Positions 17,610-24,626 of a stretch of 64,000 bases of DNA are shown piece after piece; position 1 is the stretch's first letter, and the number at the start of each line of letters is the position of its first letter. Origin of the DNA: Solibacteraceae bacterium (GTDB lineage: Bacteria; Acidobacteriota; Terriglobia; Bryobacterales; Bryobacteraceae). Made by a program: the position numbers and the translations under genes. The stretch spans positions 56,452-120,451 of the forward strand of contig JAJPJX010000068.1 in the NCBI GenBank assembly GCA_021324015.1. Direction: 5' to 3'. The notes beneath the pieces are model-generated. The model worked only from the letters and a program-made list of their open reading frames with translations, was not told the DNA's origin and did not search any database.

Positions 17610-19737
17610 TTACGCCTGGCCTCCGATGCCAAGCCGCAAAGTGATGGGCAAGCCCACCAAGCGGCTGGACGGCCCGCAAAAAGCCAGCGGCAAAGCCAAG
17701 TATTCGTCGGATCTCAATCAGCCTGGCTTGCTGTTCGCCACCATTCTGTCGTGCCCGCACGCGCACGCGCGGGTCACCAGCATCGACACCAGTGAGGCGG
17801 AGCGCCTCCCGGGCGTCACGGCCGTGCGCGTGATTTCGCCAGCGGGCACGGAAGTGCAGTGGGAAGGCACGGAGATCGCGGCGGTGGCGGCGACGTCCGA
17901 GGAAATCGCCAAGGACGCCATCCGCAAGATCAAGGTGCGGTATGAGGTGCTGCCGCACGTAGTGAAGGAAGACGACCTGAGCAGGGTGGGCAACCGTGCC
18001 AAGGCGGCGGGCGAGCAGGTGACCGGTGATCCGGACAAGGCTTTCCAGGAAGCCGACGTCACGGTGGAAGGCCACTACGGCATTCCCGTGATCAACCACT
18101 GCTGCCTCGAACCGCACGGGCAGGTGGTGGAGTGGAACGGCGACCACATCAACTTCTACCCCTCCACGCAGAACGTGTCCGGCATCGGCGGCGACCTGGC
18201 CAAGTCCCTGACGTTCAATCCGGCCAACATCCACACGCGCATGCAGTACGTGGGCGGCGGTTTCGGCAGCAAGTTCGCGGCAGACCGCTGGGGCGTGGAG
18301 TGCGCGCATCTTCCCAAGATGAGCGGCGGCAAGCCGGTGAAGCTGTTCCTGGATCGCGCCACGGAAATGCAAATTGCGGGCAACCGGCCATCGGCCTTCG
18401 CCAAGATCAAGGTGGGGGCCAAGCGGGACGGCTCGATCGTGGCGTGGGAATCGGAGTCCTGGGCCACGGGCGGCATGGGCGGCGGAGGGATGCCGCCGAT
18501 TCCGTACGTGTTCACCGAGATCCCCAACAAGCGGCTGCGCCACAGCGCGGTGGCCGTCAATGCGGGGCCGGTGCGCGCCTGGCGGGCTCCCAATCACCCG
18601 CAGGCCTCCTTCCTGACGTGCAGCGCGCTGGAAGATCTGGCCGCCAAGCTGAAGATGGACCCGGTGGACCTGTTCGACAAGAACGCCGGGCTGACGGCAC
18701 GGGCCGAGGTGTACCGCGCGCAGTTGAAGAAGGGCGCCGAGATCATGGACTGGAAGCGCCGCTGGCATCCCCGCGGTGAATCCGGCTCCGGACCGGTGAA
18801 GCAGGGCATGGGGCTGGCAATCAATACTTGGGGCGGCGGCGGACATGCCAGCCAGTGCCGCTGCAACATCCACCCTGACGGCACCGTGGAAGTGGAGCTT
18901 TGCAGCCAGGACCTGGGCACCGGCACGCGCACCATCATCACCATGGTGGCGGCCGAGACGTTGGGGCTGCCGCTGGGCGCGATCACGCTCAAGATCGGCG
19001 ATAGCGTGCTGCCTCCTTCCGGCGGCTCGGGCGGCTCCACGACCGTGGGTGGCGTATCATCCTCCACGCGCAAGGCCACCGTGAACGCGCTGGGCAAGCT
19101 CTTTGCGGCGGTGGCGCCTTCGCTGGGCGCGCAGCCGGATCAGCTCGAAGCGGTGGACGGGCGCATTCAGGTGAAAGGCAATTCCGCCAAGAGCCTGACC
19201 TGGCAGGCCGCCTGCCGCAAGCTGGGGGCCAACAAGATCTCCGAGATGGGGGTCAACGACCAGCGCAATCCGCAAGGGCTGAACTCCAGCGGCGTGGGCG
19301 GCATTCAGATGGCCGATGTTTCCGTGGACACGGAGACCGGAATTGTCAAGATCAACAAGTTCGTGGCCGTGCAGGACTGCGGGTTGATCATCAATCCGAA
19401 GACCGCCGAGAGCCAGATCTTCGGCGCGGCCATCATGGGCATCTGCGGCGCGCTGTTTGAAGAGCGCATCATGGACGTGCAGACCGGCAAGGAACTCAAT
19501 GCGGATATGGAGTTCTACAAGCTGGCCGGCATCGCGGATATCGGCGACATTGTGGTGCATCTGGACATCACGCCGGAACACGACAAGCGCGGCGTCGTGG
19601 GGCTGGGCGAGCCGCCGGTGATCGGGGTAATCGCCTCGATCGGCAACGCAGTGGCCAACGCGGTGGGAGTGCGGGTGCCGCGGGCGCCCTTCACGCCCGA
19701 CCGTGTGCTGGCTGCTCTGGAAGGGAGGAACTCATAA
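17602..19737 (+). CDS. Molybdopterin-binding subunit of an aldehyde/xanthine-dehydrogenase-type enzyme
   Basis: A 711-residue catalytic subunit similar to PaoC/YagR. It has the 'a/b hammerhead' domain at about 20-125 and the Moco-binding region after that, with YVGGGFGSKF near 215, RAWRAPNHPQ near 320, Gly/Ser-rich GGSGGSTTVGG near 475, and the catalytic glutamate in GLGEPPVIG near 672. It carries no signal of its own and would be co-exported with the Tat-tagged Fe-S subunit. Likely substrates are aldehydes or N-heterocycles; the sequence does not decide. RBS GGAGG stands before the ATG. Confidence 0.9.
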   Translation: MPNYAWPPMPSRKVMGKPTKRLDGPQKASGKAKYSSDLNQPGLLFATILSCPHAHARVTSIDTSEAERLPGVTAVRVISPAGTEVQWEGTEIAAVAATSEEIAKDAIRKIKVRYEVLPHVVKEDDLSRVGNRAKAAGEQVTGDPDKAFQEADVTVEGHYGIPVINHCCLEPHGQVVEWNGDHINFYPSTQNVSGIGGDLAKSLTFNPANIHTRMQYVGGGFGSKFAADRWGVECAHLPKMSGGKPVKLFLDRATEMQIAGNRPSAFAKIKVGAKRDGSIVAWESESWATGGMGGGGMPPIPYVFTEIPNKRLRHSAVAVNAGPVRAWRAPNHPQASFLTCSALEDLAAKLKMDPVDLFDKNAGLTARAEVYRAQLKKGAEIMDWKRRWHPRGESGSGPVKQGMGLAINTWGGGGHASQCRCNIHPDGTVEVELCSQDLGTGTRTIITMVAAETLGLPLGAITLKIGDSVLPPSGGSGGSTTVGGVSSSTRKATVNALGKLFAAVAPSLGAQPDQLEAVDGRIQVKGNSAKSLTWQAACRKLGANKISEMGVNDQRNPQGLNSSGVGGIQMADVSVDTETGIVKINKFVAVQDCGLIINPKTAESQIFGAAIMGICGALFEERIMDVQTGKELNADMEFYKLAGIADIGDIVVHLDITPEHDKRGVVGLGEPPVIGVIASIGNAVANAVGVRVPRAPFTPDRVLAALEGRNS

Positions 19738-20717
19738 TGCAGGCCTTCGAGTACGCGAATCCGGCCACCATTCAGGAGGCCGTGGCGCTGCTCGGTTCGC
19801 GCTGGGGCGAGGCGGACGTGCTCGCCGGCGGAACCGACCAGATCAGCCTCATGAAGGAGTATCTTCACACACCCCAGCGGGTCGTGAACATCAAGAACAT
19901 TAAGGAATTGGGCGGCATTCACCGGGCTGGAGGGAACCTGCGGATCGGGGCTACCGTGACCCTGGACGAGCTGATGGAAAACGCCGAAGTGCGCCGGGCG
20001 TTTCCTTCTCTGCACCAGGCGGCGGAGGGTGTTTCGAGCCCGCAGATCCGGAACATGGGCACGGTGGGCGGCGATCTGTGCCAGCGGCCGCGCTGCTGGT
20101 ATTACCGCAATGGCTGCGGCCTGCTGGCCATGAAGGACGGCCGGTCGCTGGTGCCGGACGGCGAGAACAAGTATCACGCCATCTTCGGCAACAGCGGCCC
20201 GGCGTATTTCGTCAGCGCTTCGAGCCTGGGCCCGGCCCTGGTGGCCCTGGGCGCGAAGGTGAAGCTGGTGTCCGCTTCCGGCAGCCGGGAGGTGGCTGTG
20301 GAGAAGTTCTTCGTCACCCCGCAGAACGAGCAATCGCGGGAGATCGCTCTGCTGCCCAACGAACTGCTGACGGAAATCCTGGTGCCGCTGGCTCCCACGC
20401 ACAACGCCACTTACGAAGTGCGGCAAAAGGAGGCGCTGGACTGGCCTCTGGCGGCGGCTTCGGTGGCGCTCAAAATGAAGGGCAGTACGGTGGCGAGCGC
20501 CCGGGTGGTGCTGGGTCACGTGGCGCCCACGCCATGGCCGGCCGCGCAGGCGGATCAGGCGCTGGCGGGCAAGGCCATTACCGCGGAAACGGCTGAAGAG
20601 GCCGCCAAGGCTGCCGTGGCCGGAGCCACGCCGCTCAGCCAGAACGGCTACAAAGTGCAACTGGCGCGTGTGGCCGTCAAGCGCGCTCTGCTTCAGGCGG
20701 CGCGCGGAAGGGCGTAG
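19737..20717 (+). CDS. FAD-binding subunit of the same molybdenum hydroxylase
   Basis: A 326-residue subunit similar to PaoB/YagS. It has the FAD-binding PCMH-type fold (VLAGGTDQISLM near 28-39, SPQIRNMGTVGGDLCQ near 101-116) and a CO-dehydrogenase flavoprotein C-terminal domain (about 215-320). Within the loop that holds a [4Fe-4S] cluster in PaoB only three cysteines are seen (C115, C120, C127) and the loop is short (RCWYYRNGCGLL), so the cluster may be missing or altered. The gene order Fe-S, Mo, FAD differs from the E. coli order Fe-S, FAD, Mo. The start overlaps the previous stop by one base and has GGGAGG upstream. Confidence 0.88.
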   Translation: MQAFEYANPATIQEAVALLGSRWGEADVLAGGTDQISLMKEYLHTPQRVVNIKNIKELGGIHRAGGNLRIGATVTLDELMENAEVRRAFPSLHQAAEGVSSPQIRNMGTVGGDLCQRPRCWYYRNGCGLLAMKDGRSLVPDGENKYHAIFGNSGPAYFVSASSLGPALVALGAKVKLVSASGSREVAVEKFFVTPQNEQSREIALLPNELLTEILVPLAPTHNATYEVRQKEALDWPLAAASVALKMKGSTVASARVVLGHVAPTPWPAAQADQALAGKAITAETAEEAAKAAVAGATPLSQNGYKVQLARVAVKRALLQAARGRA

Positions 20718-20719
20718 GC

Positions 20720-20935
20720 ATGGAACGTCCAGGGCTGACCAACATCGGGCAGGAACGGTGTGACAACCTGCGCTGGAAGGGTATGTTCATCGAGGCGGAG
20801 TGGGACCCCACGGTCCCGCACGGCAACGATCGGGCCTTCTGGTGCCAGCACACCTACAACTGCCTGGGGCCGGACGGGAAGCTGGTCGATGAATACGAGT
20901 GCCATCCCGCCCGCACTTGCTACAAACCGCTTTGA
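20720..20935 (+). CDS. Small Cys-rich protein at the end of the molybdenum hydroxylase operon
   Basis: A 71-residue protein that starts two bases after the FAD-subunit stop and ends just before a terminator, so it is almost certainly the last gene of the operon. Five cysteines (14, 42, 48, 61, 67) and two histidines (34, 44) suggest a metal- or Fe-S-binding fold, or disulfides. It has no signal peptide. I do not recognise the family. Possible roles are an assembly factor or a small electron-transfer partner; both are inference from position. Confidence 0.6.
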   Translation: MERPGLTNIGQERCDNLRWKGMFIEAEWDPTVPHGNDRAFWCQHTYNCLGPDGKLVDEYECHPARTCYKPL

Positions 20936-20939
20936 CGGC

Positions 20940-20967
20940 GAGCCGGGCCGCGGGGTCCGGCTCTTTT
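20940..20967 (+). terminator. Rho-independent terminator of the molybdenum hydroxylase operon
   Basis: The stem GAGCCGG/CCGGCTC (7 bp, 10-base loop) is followed directly by TTTT. It begins four bases after the stop of the small Cys-rich gene. Confidence 0.75.
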
Positions 20968-20977
20968 CCGTTGGGTT

Positions 20978-20983
20978 TATAAT
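20978..20983 (+). promoter_or_regulatory. Perfect -10 box upstream of the DUF1326-like gene
   Basis: TATAAT is followed about seven bases later by the likely start region and then GGAGGG (20991-20996) before the ATG at 21007. A matching -35 is weak. Its position after the upstream terminator supports an independent transcript. Confidence 0.45.
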
Positions 20984-21006
20984 TGGAAAAGGAGGGAAAA
21001 ACTGGG

Positions 21007-21696
21007 ATGCGTACAATTCTGGGTACGGCCGCCGCGGTGCTGGCGATGGCCGGTGTAAGTCTGGCGGCGGGGATTCCGTCGCATAGTATTTACGGCAACT
21101 ACGTGGAAGCCCGTACCGCGGATGTATACACGGGACCTTGCTTCGCCAATTCGGAAGTCGGGTTGATCGGTAACCTGGCCGTGATGGGCTGGAACATCAA
21201 CCGCGGCTCCTGGCACGGTGTAAGTCTGGACGGCCTTTCCGTGGTGGGCGTGGTCCGGGCAGCGCACACGCTGGGCGACGTGTATGAATCCTCGTATCCG
21301 GTGAAAGCCGTGCTGATCGTGGACAGCCGCGCCAACGCCGAGCAGCGCCTGGCGCTCCAGAGCTTTGCCAGGAAGATGGCCGGCGACCTGTTGCAGGATG
21401 TGGTGGACGTGGAGTATCAACCGATCTCGCTGGACTTCGCGGACAATAACATTCACAGCATGCGCGCCACGCTGACCGCCGGGACGCTGGCGAAGATCCA
21501 GACTCGCGCGCTCAACGGCAACGACCACATCTGCCGCAACGAAGAGGTGTGGTACCAGCCGCTGAGCAAGCTGGAGCACGCCATGCCTGCTTATTCTCTG
21601 GCGAACTCTTTCGAAGGGAAGGCTCTGGGCACCACCTGGAGCAGCCCCGACAAGCGCAGCGCCTTCGTGGGCAGCTTCGACGTCGCCTCCGAGTAA
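21007..21696 (+). CDS. Exported DUF1326-like protein
   Basis: A 229-residue protein with an N-terminal signal peptide (residues 1-21). The core carries features of DUF1326: a GPC motif after the first strand (VYTGPCFANSE), GWNINRGSWHGVSLDGLSVVGV, and a long segment ending in a cysteine (HICRNEEVWYQPL). The family function is unknown. In other genomes DUF1326 proteins often sit near metal or redox genes, and here it follows the molybdenum hydroxylase operon but has its own promoter. The ATG at 21007 has GGAGGG ten bases upstream. Confidence 0.7.
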   Translation: MRTILGTAAAVLAMAGVSLAAGIPSHSIYGNYVEARTADVYTGPCFANSEVGLIGNLAVMGWNINRGSWHGVSLDGLSVVGVVRAAHTLGDVYESSYPVKAVLIVDSRANAEQRLALQSFARKMAGDLLQDVVDVEYQPISLDFADNNIHSMRATLTAGTLAKIQTRALNGNDHICRNEEVWYQPLSKLEHAMPAYSLANSFEGKALGTTWSSPDKRSAFVGSFDVASE

Positions 21697-21721
21697 GCGG
21701 CTCGCGAGTCAGGAAACGGAA

Positions 21722-21758
21722 AAGCCTCGCCGGGCCGGCAGGCCCGCGGGGCTTTTTG
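21722..21758 (+). terminator. Strong intrinsic terminator, possibly bidirectional
   Basis: A 14-bp GC-rich stem with one bulged C and loop GGCA (21723-21755) is followed by a T-run (21754-21758). An A-run on its left side would serve as the T-run for the convergent GNAT gene. It lies 26 bases after the DUF1326-like stop. Confidence 0.8.
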
Positions 21759-21889
21759 CGCTTTTGGGGAAGCCGTACGCTCCGCCGCTCCGTCACCGTC
21801 GCGGCTCGGCAACATTCTGCGATTCCGAGCACTGAGTGACTGAGCCGCGACCGTCAGGGAGCGGTTGGTTCCTGAGCGCGGATTCTGCT

Positions 21890-22360
21890 CTACGGAATCT
21901 TGATGAACCAGCGGATGTGGCGGGCCACTTCCTCGAAGCCCTCGGACCGGTACAGGTTGTTGCCGATGTCGTTGTCCGTGAGGCATTCCAGGTTGGCGTG
22001 GACGGCGCCCTGTTCTTTCATGTATTGCAGCATGCCGCGCAGCATCTGGCGGCCGTAGCCTTTGCCCTGCTCGCGGCGGTCCACGCCGAGCAGGTCGATG
22101 AAGCCCAGGCGGGTTTCGTCGTCGATGGTGCCGCTGGCGAAGGCTACGATTTCTCCCTCCGCTTCGCCTACCAGCACCTGCTGGGAGTCAAAAGCTTTGC
22201 GGAACCGCGACTGCCAGCGTTCGCGCCAATTCTTGCCGTTGAGCGGGCCGAAGCGTTCGTCGGTCTTCTTTACCCAGGTGATGGGTTCGAAGCTGTCGAT
22301 GGCGAGTTGTTCGAGTCTCGCGTAATCCGTGGGGCGGGCCAGGCGAAATTGGAGAGACAT
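21890..22360 (-). CDS. GNAT-family N-acetyltransferase
   Basis: A 156-residue acetyl-CoA-dependent acetyltransferase of unknown substrate. The acetyl-CoA loop is visible as RREQGKGYGRQML (motif A, about 94-106), preceded by the strand GFIDLLGVD. A conserved-looking LYRSEGFEEVARH lies near the C-terminus. The length is usual for GNAT proteins. It is convergent to the DUF1326-like gene, with the terminator between them. Confidence 0.88.
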   Translation of the reverse strand: MSLQFRLARPTDYARLEQLAIDSFEPITWVKKTDERFGPLNGKNWRERWQSRFRKAFDSQQVLVGEAEGEIVAFASGTIDDETRLGFIDLLGVDRREQGKGYGRQMLRGMLQYMKEQGAVHANLECLTDNDIGNNLYRSEGFEEVARHIRWFIKIP

Positions 22361-22428
22361 GGGCTTGAATGGCCGATTGTATCGCCCTGCGGCACGCCGG
22401 GGAAATACGGTACGCTGGCCGGATAGAC

Positions 22429-23043
22429 ATGCTCGCGAATGGTTTCAGCCGCCGGGAGCAGACGACCCTGCGAGCCCTGCGCACGCCGGCGGAGATCCAG
22501 CGGTTTCTGGACGAGGAGATCGGCTACAACAAGGAGAAGGACGGCGAGACGTGCCGCTCACCCCGGCGCGTGCTGCGGGACCACACGGCGCACTGCCTGG
22601 AGGGCGCGCTGCTTGCAGCCGCCGCCCTGGCGGTGCAGAGTTTTCCGCCGTTGCTGCTGGACCTGGAGGCGGTGCGCGACGACGATCATGTGCTGGCCGT
22701 TTTTCGACAGCGCGGGCACTGGGGCGCGATCGCCAAGTCGAATTTCGCGGGCCTGCGTTTTCGCGAGCCCGTCTACCGCACGCTGCGCGAACTGGTGCTC
22801 TCCTACTTCGAGCACTATTACAATGAAGCGGGAGAAAAAACGCTGCGAAGCTACTCGCGTCCGATGAGCCTGCGGCGGTTCGACCACATCGGATGGATAA
22901 CGGCAGAAGAGGATTTGTGGGTCATCCCGGAGTACCTGGCTTCCTTGCCGCATACCCGCCTGCTGACCGGCGAGATGGAACGCCGACTTGCTCGCGTGGA
23001 CGAAAGGCTACAGTCCGCAGGCCGTGTAGGCCAGGTGAAATGA
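22429..23043 (+). CDS. Putative transglutaminase-fold protein
   Basis: A 204-residue cytoplasmic protein. A conserved-looking block has a Cys in a helix (HTAHCLEGALLAAAAL), an Asp/His strand (DDDHVLAVF) and GHWGAIAKSNFAGLRFREP. This Cys-His/Asp order is that of transglutaminase/NlpC-like folds, but the assignment is by eye and the family has no established function. The start is the ATG at 22429; an upstream in-frame extension would overlap the GNAT promoter and looks non-coding. It is convergent with a 35-codon frame on the other strand. Confidence 0.6.
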   Translation: MLANGFSRREQTTLRALRTPAEIQRFLDEEIGYNKEKDGETCRSPRRVLRDHTAHCLEGALLAAAALAVQSFPPLLLDLEAVRDDDHVLAVFRQRGHWGAIAKSNFAGLRFREPVYRTLRELVLSYFEHYYNEAGEKTLRSYSRPMSLRRFDHIGWITAEEDLWVIPEYLASLPHTRLLTGEMERRLARVDERLQSAGRVGQVK

Positions 23044-23151
23044 TCAGAGTCCTCCCCAGCGCCGCCCCCGGCGGCCATGGGTGAAGGTGTGAACTAAGAT
23101 CACGCACACGAAGGCCAGCAGCACAAACAGAAAGATTAAGCCCGGAATCAT
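23044..23151 (-). CDS. Possible 35-residue membrane mini-protein
   Basis: This short frame encodes one hydrophobic helix (MIPGLIFLFVLLAFVCVILV) followed by a basic tail (HTFTHGRRGRRWGGL). That is a typical single-span, positive-inside or positive-outside small membrane protein. It lies end-to-end with the preceding gene. The Shine-Dalgarno sequence is weak (GAGAA). It is supported only by composition and by the presence of a second frame of the same length and layout at 59.7 kb. Confidence 0.4.
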   Translation of the reverse strand: MIPGLIFLFVLLAFVCVILVHTFTHGRRGRRWGGL

Positions 23152-23282
23152 ACGGTTCTCTGGAATTCCACCGTTACTCAACCCCAACCGAACAAGCGCT
23201 GGCACAGACCATTCATCCTTCGGCCTGTTCGCTTCATTACCTTTCAGTATAGCGCGGTTGCGGACGCGCGGAGAACCCGAGA

Positions 23283-24626
23283 CTACAAATCCGTCAGGTG
23301 CTGGAGTTCGCCGTTGCTGTCGCCCACCTGTCCGGATTTCACGCCGGCCCGGTCGAGCAGGGAGAGGTACAGATTGGTGATAGGCGTCTCAGCCGGATAA
23401 CACACGTGGCGCCCGGGGCGCAACGCGCCGCAGCCTCCTCCGGCCAGCACCACCGGCAGGTCGTTATGCGTGTGGCGGTTGCCGTCGCTGAGGCCGCTGC
23501 CGTAAACGATCATGGCGTGGTCGAGCAGCGTGCCGTCGACCTCCGGGATGGACTTCAGCTTGTTCAGGAAGTACGCGAACTGCTGCATGTGATAGGCGTT
23601 GATCTCGGCCACCTTCTCGATCATCTCGGGGTTGTTGCGGTGGTGGGTCAGCGGATGATGCGCGTCGGGCACGCCGATTTCGCGGTAGGCGCGGGTGCTG
23701 CCTTCGCGCCCCATCATGAATGTGGCCACGCGGGTCAGGTCGGCCTGGAAGGCGATGGCCAGCATGTCGTAGAGTAGGCGCGAATGTTCGGCGTAGTCCA
23801 CCGGAATTCCGGCGGGCCGCTCGATTGTGGGCACGAACTCTTTGGAATCGCGCTCGGCGGTCTCGATGCGTTTTTCAATCTCGCGCACGGCGCTGAGGTA
23901 CTCATCCAGCTTGCGGCGGTCCGTGGGCCCCAGGCCGCCTTCCAGGCGGCGCGTGTCGTCGCTGACGAAATCCAGGATGCTCTGGTTGTAGCGCTGCTGC
24001 CTGGCGCGCGTGGCGGGATCTTCGTCGCCGGCGCCGAACAGGCGTTCGAAGACCGAGCGGGGATTGATCTCCGGCGGATTGGGAGTGGCCGGACCGCGCC
24101 AGGAGATGCTGTTGCTGTATGCGCAACTATAGCCGGAATCGCAGTTGCCTACCAGGCGCCCGTCCTCGCAGCCGAGTTCCAGTGAAGCAAATTTGGTAAC
24201 GCCGTCGAAGTGGCGGGCGGCGAACTGGTCTGCGGAGATACCCACGTGGATATCGGCGCCGGCGGTCTTGCGGGGATGCACGCCGGTAAGGAAGCTGGCG
24301 GCCGCGCGCGCATGGTCGCCCGGGCCGTCGCCCAGCGCCCGGCCGTTATTGTCGGTGAGGCCGGAAAGCACCAGCACGTGCTCGCGCACGGACTCCAGGG
24401 GCTTGAGGATACGCGAAAACTCGAAAGAGGCGCCCTCGGCGGAAGGCGTCCAGTGCTGCATGATGATGCCGTTCGGGACGTACACGAAGGCCAGCCGGTT
24501 GGCGGGTGTTTGGACCAGGCGGCCGGCAAACGCCGGCGTCATGGCATCCAGCATCGGCAGGGCAATCGCTGTGCCCACTCCCCTCAAGAACGTGCGCCGG
24601 TCGAGACGCTTGCCTGCGATCATCAT
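23283..24626 (-). CDS. DUF1552 Tat-exported protein
   Basis: A 447-residue protein with a Tat signal (DRRTFLRGVGTAIALP, residues 9-24) and the DUF1552 fold, related to the sulfatase/DUF1501 superfamily. The C-terminal part contains LLDHAMIVYGSGLSDGNRH and HNDLPVVLAGGG. It is almost always found next to a DUF1592-type cytochrome protein in Acidobacteria and Planctomycetes, as here; the function is unknown. Its start overlaps the stop of the DUF1592 gene (ATGA), so the pair is translationally coupled. Confidence 0.88.
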   Translation of the reverse strand: MMIAGKRLDRRTFLRGVGTAIALPMLDAMTPAFAGRLVQTPANRLAFVYVPNGIIMQHWTPSAEGASFEFSRILKPLESVREHVLVLSGLTDNNGRALGDGPGDHARAAASFLTGVHPRKTAGADIHVGISADQFAARHFDGVTKFASLELGCEDGRLVGNCDSGYSCAYSNSISWRGPATPNPPEINPRSVFERLFGAGDEDPATRARQQRYNQSILDFVSDDTRRLEGGLGPTDRRKLDEYLSAVREIEKRIETAERDSKEFVPTIERPAGIPVDYAEHSRLLYDMLAIAFQADLTRVATFMMGREGSTRAYREIGVPDAHHPLTHHRNNPEMIEKVAEINAYHMQQFAYFLNKLKSIPEVDGTLLDHAMIVYGSGLSDGNRHTHNDLPVVLAGGGCGALRPGRHVCYPAETPITNLYLSLLDRAGVKSGQVGDSNGELQHLTDL

